Below, piece after piece: positions 1 to 7,881 of a stretch of DNA of 64,000 nt (the first letter of the stretch is position 1; every line of letters begins with the position of its first letter). A program made the translations under genes and the position numbers. Location: positions 14,391 through 78,390 of the forward strand of contig JAYFPE010000040.1 of NCBI GenBank assembly GCA_034928145.1, given 5' to 3'. A model generated the notes under the pieces. The model ran no database searches. It was not told the DNA's origin and worked only from the letters and a program-made list of their open reading frames with translations. The stretch comes from Pelethousia sp034928145 (GTDB taxonomy: Bacteria; Bacillota; Clostridia; Christensenellales; CAG-138).

Positions 1-800
1 TGCGGGGCAGCGCGCCCGGAACGCGGGAAACGGATCTTTTGCGCGGCTATAACGTAGTTGAAAAGATCAACGCCATCCTGCTCAGCGGCGGCAGCGCCTT
101 TGGCCTTGATGCGGCGGGGGGCGCGATGCAATATCTTGAAGAGCGGGGCCTCGGCATAAGCGTGGGGCCTACGGTGGTGCCCATCGTGCCCGCGGCGGTG
201 ATCATGGATTTAACGGAGGGGGAGGCCTATAAGCGGCCGGGCAAGGCCGAAGGCTATGCAGCCTGCGCGGCCGCGAGCGAAGATCCGGTGGCCCAGGGCA
301 GAGTCGGCGCGGGCACGGGGGCCACGGTGAGCAAAGCCTTTGGTTTGCAATATGCCCGCAAGGGCGGTATAGGCAGCTGCTGCATGCATCTCCCTGGCGG
401 CGTAAGGGTGGCGGCCCTGCTGGTGGTCAACGCCCTTGGGGATATTTATGATCCCGCGACGGGCGCGCTGCGCGCTGCCGCCGTTTTGAACGGCAAGCCT
501 ACGCCCTGCTTTGATAGCCCGTCCCTTTCGGGCGTGGGCTTTGGCAATACCACCATCGGCGTAATCGCCACCAACGCCCGTCTCACCCGCGAGGAAGCCA
601 ATAAGCTGGCTTCCATGGGGCACGACGGATTGGCCTTGGCCATCCGCCCCGTGCATACCAGCATGGATGGGGATACCCTCTTCGGCCTCGCTACAGGCGA
701 GGTGGAAGCGCCCTTTTTGCCTATCCTGGCTGCTGCGGCCCAGGCTGCGGCCCAGGCCGTGCTGCTGGCCGTGGAGCACGGGGGGGGGATGCTGCCGTGA
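1..800 (+). CDS. P1 family (DmpA/S58-like) peptidase, 5'-truncated by window edge
   Basis: Peptidases of this N-terminal-nucleophile family remove N-terminal residues from small peptides after cutting themselves into two chains. The frame is open to the left edge: before the TTG at 39 it already reads GTRETDLL, a conserved family segment, so that TTG is not the start and the true N-terminus lies outside the window. Visible are LLSGGSAFGLDAA, GRVGAGTGATV and, in the last third, GNTTIGVIATNA, whose Thr-Thr pair is the expected self-cleavage and nucleophile position. The stop overlaps the GTG of acpS by four bases, suggesting co-transcription. The substrate cannot be told from sequence. Confidence 0.88.
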   Translation, partial: RGSAPGTRETDLLRGYNVVEKINAILLSGGSAFGLDAAGGAMQYLEERGLGISVGPTVVPIVPAAVIMDLTEGEAYKRPGKAEGYAACAAASEDPVAQGRVGAGTGATVSKAFGLQYARKGGIGSCCMHLPGGVRVAALLVVNALGDIYDPATGALRAAAVLNGKPTPCFDSPSLSGVGFGNTTIGVIATNARLTREEANKLASMGHDGLALAIRPVHTSMDGDTLFGLATGEVEAPFLPILAAAAQAAAQAVLLAVEHGGGMLP

Positions 801-1171
801 TTTTGGGCACAGGCATCGATGTGATCGAGGTAGAGCGGGTGCAGAAAGCCGCAGCCAAAGAAGCCTTTTTGCGGCGCGTATTCACGGAGGGCGAGCGGGC
901 CTTTTTTGAGCGGATGAACGGGGATCCGCAGGCCATCGCCGGTACCTTCGCCGCCAAAGAGGCGGTGAGCAAGGCCTTGGGCACGGGCCTTGCGCAGGGC
1001 GTGGAATTCAAGGACATCGAAATCAGCCACCAAAATGGGGGTGCGCCTGCGGCGAACCTGACCGGCGGGGCCGCGGCGCGGCTCAAGGAGATAGGCGGCG
1101 GCCGGGTGCACATCAGCATTTCCCATATCAAGGCCATTGCGGTAGCCCAGGCGGTGATCGAGGATGAATGA
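797..1171 (+). CDS. acpS: Holo-[acyl-carrier-protein] synthase
   Basis: AcpS moves 4'-phosphopantetheine from CoA to the serine of acyl carrier protein, which switches on fatty-acid synthesis in the cytosol. The 124-residue protein has normal AcpS length and the two metal/CoA-binding motifs: GTGIDVIEVERV at the N-terminus (Asp8 region) and FAAKEAVSKALGTG at residues 50-63. It starts with GTG overlapping the upstream peptidase stop and ends 8 bases inside nnrD, so it sits in a tight operon. The acpS-nnrD pairing is common in Firmicutes. Its substrate protein gene, acpP, lies in the same window at 14656. Confidence 0.95.
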   Translation: MILGTGIDVIEVERVQKAAAKEAFLRRVFTEGERAFFERMNGDPQAIAGTFAAKEAVSKALGTGLAQGVEFKDIEISHQNGGAPAANLTGGAAARLKEIGGGRVHISISHIKAIAVAQAVIEDE

Positions 1172-2030
1172 GGTTTTAACCCGCGCGGATATCGCCGCCC
1201 TGCTCGGCAGGCGGCGGCGGGATTGCAACAAGGGGGATAACGGCAAAGGTTTGCTGCTGGCGGGCAGCGAAGGCTTTTACGGTGCGGCGGTGATGGCTGC
1301 TGCCTCCTGCCTGCGCGCGGGCGTCGGCACCTTGAAGGTACTTTGCCCAGGCGGCGCGTTGGAGGCCTTTTACGCCCTGCCTGAGGCCATGGTTTATCCG
1401 GTGGGCCCCAATTGGGCCGCCGCGGATATGGCGCAGATCCGGGAACGGTTGGCGGAAGCGGATTGCCTTGCCATCGGCCCCGGCTTAGGAAGGGAAGGCT
1501 GTTTGCCCCAGATCGTGCGCCTTGCGCTTTCAACAGGCAAGCCTGCCGTGGTGGATGCGGATGGGCTCAACGCCCTTTCACGCTTTGATGATGATGAAAA
1601 GGCGGCGCTGCTGCACGAAAACACGATCCTGACCCCGCATCCGGGGGAGATGGCGCGGCTCACAGGCCTTTCCATCGACGAGGTCAAGGCCGATGTGGCG
1701 AGCATCGCGGCGCAATACGCCCGCCGCTGGGGCTGCACGGTGCTGCTCAAGGGAGCGCGGACAGCCATCTCAGGCCCGGATGGAAGGCTCAAATGGAATG
1801 AAACCGGCAATGCGGGCCTAGCCAAGGGCGGCAGCGGGGATGTGCTCACGGGCATCATACTGGCCCTTCTGGGCCAAAAGCTCCCGCCCTACGGCGCGGC
1901 CTGCGCGGGGAGCTACCTGCTGGGGGCATCTGCGGAGGAAGCGCTAAGCCTCTTGCAGGAGCGCGTCTTGATGGCCCGGGATGTGATCGACGCGCTCGAA
2001 CAAACGCTGGCTATGCTGCGCAAGAATTAA
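1164..2030 (+). CDS. nnrD: ADP-dependent (S)-NAD(P)H-hydrate dehydratase
   Basis: NnrD repairs hydrated, damaged NADH and NADPH by an ADP-dependent dehydration. The 288-residue product is a ribokinase-like fold with NKGDNGKGLLLAGS near residue 25, AIGPGLGREG, VVDADGLNAL, ILTPHPGEMARL and the C-terminal NAGLAKGGSGDVLTG, which holds the catalytic aspartate and the ADP-binding loop. The N-terminal epimerase domain (NnrE), fused in many bacteria, is absent, so this is a dehydratase-only form. It overlaps the end of acpS by 8 bases and is followed by a good Shine-Dalgarno site (AAGGAG) for the next gene. Confidence 0.94.
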   Translation: MNEVLTRADIAALLGRRRRDCNKGDNGKGLLLAGSEGFYGAAVMAAASCLRAGVGTLKVLCPGGALEAFYALPEAMVYPVGPNWAAADMAQIRERLAEADCLAIGPGLGREGCLPQIVRLALSTGKPAVVDADGLNALSRFDDDEKAALLHENTILTPHPGEMARLTGLSIDEVKADVASIAAQYARRWGCTVLLKGARTAISGPDGRLKWNETGNAGLAKGGSGDVLTGIILALLGQKLPPYGAACAGSYLLGASAEEALSLLQERVLMARDVIDALEQTLAMLRKN

Positions 2031-2043
2031 GGAGATTTATCAT

Positions 2044-3204
2044 ATGCTGCTTTTGAAAAACGCCACGGTGTGGCCTATGACGGATAACGGGCCGTTTAGC
2101 GGGGATATCCTGCTGGAAAACGGCAGGATACGCGCCCTGGGGCGGCAGCTAAGCGCGCCCGGGGCAGAGGTGATCGACCTGACGGGCTGTTATGCTTTAC
2201 CCGGATTGGTAGATGCGCATTGCCACATCGGCATGTGGGAGGATGGCATCCAGGCCGAGGGGGATGATGGTAACGAGATGAGCGACCCCATTACCCCCGA
2301 ATTGCGGGCCATCGACGCGGTGAACCCCTTTGACCGCTGCTTTGAGGAAGCGCGCGCCGGCGGCGTGACCACCTGCGTGACCGGCCCCGGCAGCGCCAAT
2401 GTGCTGGGCGGCCAGTTCGCGGCCCTCAAAACCAAGCCCGGCAGTGTGGAAGCCAAGCTCATTCTGGAGCCTGTGGCCATGAAGGCTGCCCTGGGCGAGA
2501 ACCCCAAAAGCGTTTACGGCGGCCAAAAGAGCGCCCCGCAAACCCGCATGGCCACGGCTGCGCTTTTGCGCCGCGCCCTGCTGGAAGCGCGGGACTACGC
2601 CCATAAGATGGAGGCGGAGGAGGAAAGCGACCGGCCTGAATTCGACATGACCAAGGCCGCCCTCCTGCCTGTGCTCAACGGCGAGCTGCTGATGAAGATA
2701 CACGCCCACCGGGCGGACGATATCCTCACCGCCATACGTATCGCCAAAGAATTCGGCCTGCGCCTTTCCCTGGAGCATTGCACCGAGGGGCACCTGATCC
2801 CGTCTGAGATCAAGGCGGCACAGAAAGCCGGGGCCAAGGTCATCCTCGGCCCGCTGCTGACGGATCGAAGCAAGGTGGAGCTGCGCAACCAAACCTTTGC
2901 GGGCCCCCGCATTCTGCACGAGGCGGGGGTGGAGTTCGCCATCATGAGCGACCACCCGGTGATTCCCCTGCAATACCTGCCCGTTTGCGCGGCGCTGGCC
3001 GCGCGGGAGGGCCTGCCGGAGGAGATCGCCGTGCGGGCCATTACCCTGCACGGCGCGCGGGCTGCAGGTCTTGCGGGCCGCATCGGCAGCCTTGAGCCCG
3101 GCAAGGATGGCGATATCGCCGTCTTTTCCGGCCACCCGCTGGAATTCCGGAGCCGCTGCCTGCTTACCATCATCGATGGGGAGATCGTCTATGACGCAAG
3201 ATAG
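2044..3204 (+). CDS. Imidazolonepropionase-like amidohydrolase
   Basis: A 386-residue metal-dependent hydrolase of the amidohydrolase superfamily. The metal ligands are visible in order: DAHCHIG (about residue 58), KIHAHRADD (about 219), SLEHCTEGH (about 243) and SDHPV (about 299). The N-terminal small beta-sandwich (LLLKNATVWPMTDNGP) and C-terminal GSLEPGKDGDIAVFSG are typical of the family. AAGGAG stands 9 bases before the ATG. Members of this subgroup are often annotated as imidazolonepropionase-like or N-acetylglucosamine-6-phosphate-deacetylase-like, but their substrates are mostly unknown, and no histidine-degradation genes are nearby. Its 3' end overlaps the next gene by 14 bases. Confidence 0.85.
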   Translation: MLLLKNATVWPMTDNGPFSGDILLENGRIRALGRQLSAPGAEVIDLTGCYALPGLVDAHCHIGMWEDGIQAEGDDGNEMSDPITPELRAIDAVNPFDRCFEEARAGGVTTCVTGPGSANVLGGQFAALKTKPGSVEAKLILEPVAMKAALGENPKSVYGGQKSAPQTRMATAALLRRALLEARDYAHKMEAEEESDRPEFDMTKAALLPVLNGELLMKIHAHRADDILTAIRIAKEFGLRLSLEHCTEGHLIPSEIKAAQKAGAKVILGPLLTDRSKVELRNQTFAGPRILHEAGVEFAIMSDHPVIPLQYLPVCAALAAREGLPEEIAVRAITLHGARAAGLAGRIGSLEPGKDGDIAVFSGHPLEFRSRCLLTIIDGEIVYDAR

Positions 3205-3775
3205 CTTACGCCAGCAAAAAGCCGAACTGCGCAAAGTCATGCGGGCAGCTTTGAAGGAGATTTCGCCTGAGGAACGGGAGCGGCAATCCGCGCTAGCCTG
3301 CGGGCGGCTTTGCTCCCTGCCGGAGTTCCAAACCGCGGGGTTGATCCTGGCCTACATGGCCATGCCGCACGAATGTAGCCCGGCCATGGCCGTGGCGCAA
3401 GCGCAAAGGCTGGGCAAGCGCGTGGCCTTTCCCCTGTGTGGGGCGGATTACGCCCTGCGGCTGCTCGTTCCCAAAGAGCCGGATGCCTTTTACCGGGGCA
3501 CGTATGGCATTTTAGAGCCCATCCCGGAAAAGTGCGAAGAGGTTGGGCCGCAGGAACTGGATTTCATCATCTTGCCAGGCTTGGCCTTTGACCAAGCCTG
3601 CAATCGGCTGGGCCAGGGGGCGGGCTATTATGACCGGCTGCTGCCTAAGACCGGCGCTTTTTTGGCCGGGCTTTGCCTGGATATCCAGCTGGTGGAGGCT
3701 GTGCCCACAGGCGGGCTGGACGTGCCCTTGCACGCCGTTGCGGCCCCGGGCGGCCTCTATCAAAGGCCCTGTTGA
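3191..3775 (+). CDS. fau: 5-formyltetrahydrofolate cyclo-ligase
   Basis: The enzyme uses ATP to convert 5-formyl-tetrahydrofolate into 5,10-methenyl-tetrahydrofolate, returning an inhibitory folate to the one-carbon pool. The ATG at 3191 (MTQDSLRQQKAELRK) gives 194 residues, the usual family length. The N-terminal K-x-x-L-R-K helix binds phosphate, and the C-terminal RLGQGAGYYDRLL loop is the family signature (usually RLG-x-GGGYYDR; here one Gly is Ala). The frame is open further upstream, but that part lies inside the amidohydrolase gene and lacks a ribosome site. Overlap with the upstream stop implies translational coupling. Confidence 0.92.
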   Translation: MTQDSLRQQKAELRKVMRAALKEISPEERERQSALACGRLCSLPEFQTAGLILAYMAMPHECSPAMAVAQAQRLGKRVAFPLCGADYALRLLVPKEPDAFYRGTYGILEPIPEKCEEVGPQELDFIILPGLAFDQACNRLGQGAGYYDRLLPKTGAFLAGLCLDIQLVEAVPTGGLDVPLHAVAAPGGLYQRPC

Positions 3776-3838
3776 AGCCCGGATCGGAACCTGACGAAGA
3801 TAAGTCATATTTGTAAATTCCTGGCATTGGCGCTTGTA

Positions 3839-3867
3839 TGGCGCGTTCATTGATGTTAAACTATAAT
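3839..3867 (+). promoter_or_regulatory. Possible promoter for rsmD-coaD
   Basis: A perfect TATAAT at 3862-3867 lies in the AT-rich gap before rsmD. The hexamer 17 bases upstream (TGGCGC) is a poor -35, so the call rests mainly on the -10 and on the 133-base gap that separates rsmD from the preceding operon. Confidence 0.35.
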
Positions 3868-3908
3868 TTAATATAAGCCTCAAATAAAAGGCATGCAAGG
3901 AGGAGCGG

Positions 3909-4463
3909 GTGCGCATCATTGCCGGCAGCAAACGGGGCTGCGCCATCGCCGCGCCCAAGGGCCTGGATACCCGGCCGACCCTCGATCGGGTGAAGGAATC
4001 CCTCTTTGGCATCCTGCAATTTGAGATCCGCTCCAAGCGGGTGCTCGACCTGTTCGCAGGCTCCGGCAGCTTGGGCTTGGAGGCCCTTTCCCGGGGCGCG
4101 AGCTTCGCCTTTTTCTGCGATGCAAGCCGCGCTGCCGTGCGTGTGGTGGAGGCGAACATCCAAAAGCTTGGCTTTGAAAACCGCTCCAAGGTTTTAAATT
4201 GCTCATTTGAGGCTGCTATCGCCGCCCTTGCGCGAAGCGGTGAGCGGGTGGATATCGTCTTTCTCGATCCGCCCTATGCTTCCGGCCTGCACGAGAAGGC
4301 CCTGCTGGCCCTTCGCAACAGCGCCATATTGGCCCCGGGGGCCATCCTGATTGCGGAGCACGACCCGGCCCGGCCCCCGGCTTTGCCGGAGGGGCTGGCA
4401 GCTTACGATCAGCGCCGCTATGGCGAGGTAGCGCTATCCTTGATTCGAGAGGAACACCCATGA
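3909..4463 (+). CDS. rsmD: 16S rRNA (guanine(966)-N(2))-methyltransferase RsmD
   Basis: RsmD methylates G966 of 16S rRNA in assembling small subunits, using S-adenosylmethionine. The 184-residue protein begins MRIIAGSKRG with a GTG start behind AAGGAGGAG. Class I methyltransferase motifs are clear: DLFAGSGSLGLEALSRGA (SAM loop, about residues 47-64) and VFLDPPYASG (catalytic [D/N]PPY, about 117-126). The TRPTLDRVKESLF segment is the family signature. It overlaps coaD by four bases (ATGA), reproducing the ylbH-ylbI pair of Bacillus. Confidence 0.95.
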   Translation: MRIIAGSKRGCAIAAPKGLDTRPTLDRVKESLFGILQFEIRSKRVLDLFAGSGSLGLEALSRGASFAFFCDASRAAVRVVEANIQKLGFENRSKVLNCSFEAAIAALARSGERVDIVFLDPPYASGLHEKALLALRNSAILAPGAILIAEHDPARPPALPEGLAAYDQRRYGEVALSLIREEHP

Positions 4464-4948
4464 GAATTGCCGTTTATCCCGGCTCCTTCGATCCCTTTAC
4501 GCTGGGCCATCTGGATATCCTCAAGCGGGCCTGCGGCCTGTTCGATCACGTATATGTGGCCGTGCTGGCCAATGGCGAAAAGCATCCTATCTTCAGCGAT
4601 GAAGAGCGTTGCGCCATGATCGAGACCAGCATCCGCGCCTGCGGGCTGGAGAATGCCACAGCAGAGCGAAACGAGGGGCTTTTGGCTGATTATGTGCGAA
4701 AAAAAGAGGCTTTGGCCGTGGTGCGTGGCCTAAGGGACGCGGCGGATCTGGCCTATGAAGCCAGACTGGATTGCGCAAACCGCCGCCTGGTACCCGAGCT
4801 GGAAACGGTGTGCCTGATGGCCAGGCCGGAAATCAGCTTCCTCAGTTCCGGCATCGTGCGCGAGGTCGGCTCTTATGGCGGCGATATAAGCGGGCTTGTG
4901 CCCGAGTCAATAAAAAATATGATCGCAGAAAGGTTGATAAACCGATGA
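4460..4948 (+). CDS. coaD: Phosphopantetheine adenylyltransferase
   Basis: CoaD joins ATP and 4'-phosphopantetheine to form dephospho-CoA, the penultimate step of CoA synthesis. The 162-residue protein has the nucleotidyltransferase motif YPGSFDPFTLGHLDIL (T/H-x-G-H type) at residues 5-20 and the C-terminal FLSSGIVREVGSYGGDI motif that holds the phosphopantetheine site. ATGA overlaps join it to rsmD before and the coiled-coil gene after, so the three are probably one transcript. Confidence 0.96.
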   Translation: MRIAVYPGSFDPFTLGHLDILKRACGLFDHVYVAVLANGEKHPIFSDEERCAMIETSIRACGLENATAERNEGLLADYVRKKEALAVVRGLRDAADLAYEARLDCANRRLVPELETVCLMARPEISFLSSGIVREVGSYGGDISGLVPESIKNMIAERLINR

Positions 4949-5781
4949 GCAACGTGCAGAACCTGAAAATTTACGACATCATCGAGCAATTCGAGGACTT
5001 GGTCGAAAATAGCCCGCGCCCCAAGCTCAGCGGCAACGCTACCAAGCGTATTGTGGATGTGGAAGAGATCATGGATCTCTTGGGCGATCTCAAAACCACC
5101 ATCCCCGATGATATTCGCCGGGCTAACAGCGTTATCGCTGAATCCCGCTCCATGCTGGCCAATGCCCAGGATCACGCGCAGGATATCGTGCAACAGGCGG
5201 AGCAGCGCGCGGCTGCTACCGTTGCCGAGGCGCAGAGCAAGGCCGCCCAGCTGATGGATAAGGCAAAGGCGGAATATGAGCGCCTTATCGCGGAGGATGA
5301 GATCTACCAGGAGGCTCAAAAGCGGGCCCAGCTTTTGGCCATGAAGGCGGAATACAGCGCCAACGAGGTATATGAAAACGCTAAAACCTATGCGGATGAT
5401 ATCCTGGCCGATCTCGAGCGCTTCCTGGGCGAGTATAAACGCCTGGTCGAGGTGAACCGCCGCGATCTGGACGCCCGCGCGCCCCAGCCCGCAGCTGCCG
5501 TGGCGCCGGCCCCGGCTCCCATAGCCGCGCCCCAGCCCGAGCCTATGGCGGCTCCCGCCCCTGCAGCCCCGGCGCCCGCCCCGGCCTATGCGCCCCCGGC
5601 CGCACCCCAGGAGCGGCCCGCAAAGCCCAGCCGCGCCCGCAAGGAAGAGCCGCCGGCGGAGGATTTTGAAGACGACGATGATTTTGAAGACGACGATGAC
5701 GATCACGGCGGCTTCCTCTTCGGCCTCTTCAAGAAAAAGAAGAACTTCGACGAGGACGATTTCGAAGACGACGACGAATAA
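4945..5781 (+). CDS. Coiled-coil protein with Pro/Ala linker and acidic tail
   Basis: The ATG at 4945 overlaps the coaD stop (ATGA) and gives 278 residues. Residues about 20-165 form a long charged, heptad-like helix rich in Ala, Glu, Gln and Lys (for example AEQRAAATVAEAQSKAAQL), resembling DivIVA/ATP-synthase-stalk-like coiled coils; the same place after coaD in other Clostridia often holds proteins loosely labelled ATPase. Residues about 175-230 are almost only Pro and Ala. The last 45 residues are runs of Asp/Glu, broken by a hydrophobic-basic patch GGFLFGLFKKKKNF. There is no nucleotide-binding motif and no signal peptide. Function is unknown; a structural or membrane-associated cell-division role is only a guess. 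Confidence 0.75.
   Translation: MSNVQNLKIYDIIEQFEDLVENSPRPKLSGNATKRIVDVEEIMDLLGDLKTTIPDDIRRANSVIAESRSMLANAQDHAQDIVQQAEQRAAATVAEAQSKAAQLMDKAKAEYERLIAEDEIYQEAQKRAQLLAMKAEYSANEVYENAKTYADDILADLERFLGEYKRLVEVNRRDLDARAPQPAAAVAPAPAPIAAPQPEPMAAPAPAAPAPAPAYAPPAAPQERPAKPSRARKEEPPAEDFEDDDDFEDDDDDHGGFLFGLFKKKKNFDEDDFEDDDE
5662..5697 (+). repeat. Perfect 18-bp tandem duplication inside acidic tail
   Basis: GATTTTGAAGACGACGAT occurs twice head to tail and encodes DFEDDD twice. It shows that the acidic tail of the coiled-coil protein grows by slippage or duplication. Confidence 0.9.
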
Positions 5782-5809
5782 CCGGATCTTTCTTCCCTTT
5801 TAAATGATC

Positions 5810-5846
5810 ATGGCGCTGTGGATTTTATTTCGCGCGCCATTTTTTA
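5810..5846 (+). terminator. Rho-independent terminator after coiled-coil gene
   Basis: A 7-bp stem ATGGCGC/GCGCCAT with a 17-base loop is followed directly by six T. It would end the rsmD-coaD-coiled-coil transcript; the radical SAM gene begins 20 bases later. Confidence 0.65.
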
Positions 5847-5865
5847 TTTGAGAGGACACGCAACC

Positions 5866-6771
5866 ATGCCTAGCTGCATCGAGACCCGCTGCGCCACGGC
5901 GCTGCATAAAACGCCACAGGGCCGGGGCGGCCCTTACGGCTGCGACCTCAACCCCTACCGGGGCTGCGCGCACCGGTGCCAGTATTGCTTTGCGCAGTAT
6001 TCCCACGCCTATCTGGAAGATGGGGATTACTTCGGCCATATCTACGTGAAAACCAACATCGCCGAACGACTGGATCGCGAGCTATCCTCAAAGGCATGGG
6101 ACGGCCGGCCCATCAATTTGGGCGACGTAACGGATAGCTACCAGCCCTGTGAGGGCCGTTACAGCCTGATGCCTGAGGTTTGGCGGGTGCTCATCAGGCA
6201 CAAAGCTCCCTGCGTGATCTCCACCAAATCCGCCCTTATCCTGCGGGATTTCGAGCTGATCGAGCGATTGGCCTCGCTCACGTATGTGAATGTGGCCTGC
6301 ACCATCACAACGCTCAATGAAGCGGTGCGCCAAAAGCTGGAGCCGCACGCCGCGCCCTCTGCCGCCCGGCTGGCCGTGCTTAGCGCCTTTTCTAAATCGG
6401 GCGCCTCCACGGGCCTGCATATGATGCCCATCGTTCCCTACCTGACGGATGGCGAGGAGAACATCAACGCCCTGCATTGCGCGGCCAAGGAGGCGGGGGT
6501 GAATTACATCCTGCCAGGCATGCTCAACCTCAAGGGCAAAACGCGGGATACCTTTTTCACCTGCATGGATCGGGATTTCCCCGGCTACTACCGCGATATC
6601 TGGGCCGCCTATCAAAACGGGCGGCTGGATAAGGCTGTGCGTGAGCGGGCCTATGCCAGGGTACGGGCCGCGCAGGCGCAATATGAAATCGGCGCGGACT
6701 ATATGGCCCCGAGCCGCCGCTTCTTTAAAAATAATTATAATGAGCGAGCGGAACAGCTGACCTTTCTTTAA
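5866..6771 (+). CDS. SPL-family (spore photoproduct lyase-like) radical SAM protein
   Basis: A 301-residue radical SAM enzyme. GAGAGG stands 8-10 bases before the chosen ATG (MPSCIETRC). The cluster motif CAHRCQYC (CX3CX2C) at about residue 35 follows YGCDLNPYRG, the hallmark of the SplB-like group to which Rv2578c-type proteins belong. True spore photoproduct lyase repairs UV-made thymine dimers in spores, but this shorter form is a widespread relative with no known substrate. It is convergent with ylbJ and overlaps it by four bases, so no terminator fits between them. Confidence 0.88.
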   Translation: MPSCIETRCATALHKTPQGRGGPYGCDLNPYRGCAHRCQYCFAQYSHAYLEDGDYFGHIYVKTNIAERLDRELSSKAWDGRPINLGDVTDSYQPCEGRYSLMPEVWRVLIRHKAPCVISTKSALILRDFELIERLASLTYVNVACTITTLNEAVRQKLEPHAAPSAARLAVLSAFSKSGASTGLHMMPIVPYLTDGEENINALHCAAKEAGVNYILPGMLNLKGKTRDTFFTCMDRDFPGYYRDIWAAYQNGRLDKAVRERAYARVRAAQAQYEIGADYMAPSRRFFKNNYNERAEQLTFL

Positions 6772-7820
6772 GAAGCGCCGCTTTTGCGGCCCGCGGCCGC
6801 GCCCAGGAGAAGCACCGTACTCACCCCGATCAAGGAGATACCGGCTGTCAGCGCAGCCGAAAGGGCGTTATCTTTCAGCGCTTGTGGCGGAAGAGAGGAG
6901 AAGACGGCTTGTGCATCCGGCAAAAACAGCGGCGTAAACAAATACGCCAACAGGCCCGCCAAACAGCCTTGCAGCAACTTGCGCCAAAGATAGCGCCCAG
7001 CCCGCAAGTTGGCGACCGTTAAGGACTGCGCCAATATGCACACACCGCCAAAGCTGAAGAAGAAAGCCGCTAAAGCCGCCGTCTGCCTGAGGCTCAGGCC
7101 TGCTGCGGCCAGCGCCCGGCAGCCCTGAACCATTTCCAGCATGCCGGAAAGCAGGACGGCGGACAATTCGGGCGATTGACCGAATTTTGCGAACACTGCG
7201 CCAAGCGGGGCCGTCACTAAGGCGAAGAGGCCGATTTCTTCCAGTACGGCCTGAAAGGCCATGAAAACCATGATCGCGCCGCCTACGGTGAAGAGGGCCG
7301 TTACGCCGGAGCCGAGCGCCTCGCCCAGCAGGCGCAAAAAGGAGGCCGATTCCGCAGATTTCTCCGTTATCGCGGGCACGGGGGCTTCTACCACCTTGTC
7401 GTTAGCCAGCAGCAGGAAAACGCCTGCGGCCAGGAATTGCGCCAGCAAGATGGGCCAGGCGATGGCAGGGCGGCCCAGCATGCCTGCGGCGAAGCTGCCG
7501 CAGATAAACATGGGGCTAACCGCGTTGAGGGCGGCGGCGGTATCCGTCACATCCCCGCCGGCCCAGCCCGAGAGCCGCGCGCCTGCGGGCGCGCCGGAGA
7601 CCATGCTAAGGCCGTAGAGGGTCCATCGACCCCGGCCCGTGATCGCGCCGCAATGCTGCATGATATGGGCGCATACAAAAAAGGGAAGCAGGGCGGGGAA
7701 GACATGATCCCGCCAAAGATAAAAGCCCTCACGGGCCGCAGCTAAGGCCGGGGCGCTATAGAGCGCCAGCAGCAGGCAGCATAGGCCGCAGAAGGCAAAG
7801 ATCAATATGGACTTACGCAT
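6768..7820 (-). CDS. ylbJ: Sporulation integral membrane protein YlbJ
   Basis: A 350-residue polytopic membrane protein of the nucleoside-transporter-gate-like YlbJ family, needed for spore cortex formation in Bacillus. The N-terminus MRKSILIFAFCGLCCLLLALYS-like segment is a membrane anchor, then PALLPFFVCAHIMQHCG, SPMFICGSFAAGMLG and several more hydrophobic spans follow. GGAGG lies 6 bases before the ATG. In Bacillus it sits next to coaD in the same direction; here it is turned round and faces the radical SAM gene. It supports a spore-forming host. The transported molecule, if any, is unknown. Confidence 0.88.
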   Translation of the reverse strand: MRKSILIFAFCGLCCLLLALYSAPALAAAREGFYLWRDHVFPALLPFFVCAHIMQHCGAITGRGRWTLYGLSMVSGAPAGARLSGWAGGDVTDTAAALNAVSPMFICGSFAAGMLGRPAIAWPILLAQFLAAGVFLLLANDKVVEAPVPAITEKSAESASFLRLLGEALGSGVTALFTVGGAIMVFMAFQAVLEEIGLFALVTAPLGAVFAKFGQSPELSAVLLSGMLEMVQGCRALAAAGLSLRQTAALAAFFFSFGGVCILAQSLTVANLRAGRYLWRKLLQGCLAGLLAYLFTPLFLPDAQAVFSSLPPQALKDNALSAALTAGISLIGVSTVLLLGAAAGRKSGAS

Positions 7821-7881
7821 GGGCCGCCTCCAACATAGGAATATTTCTATATCTTTATCCTTATGCCGGGCACGGCGCGTT

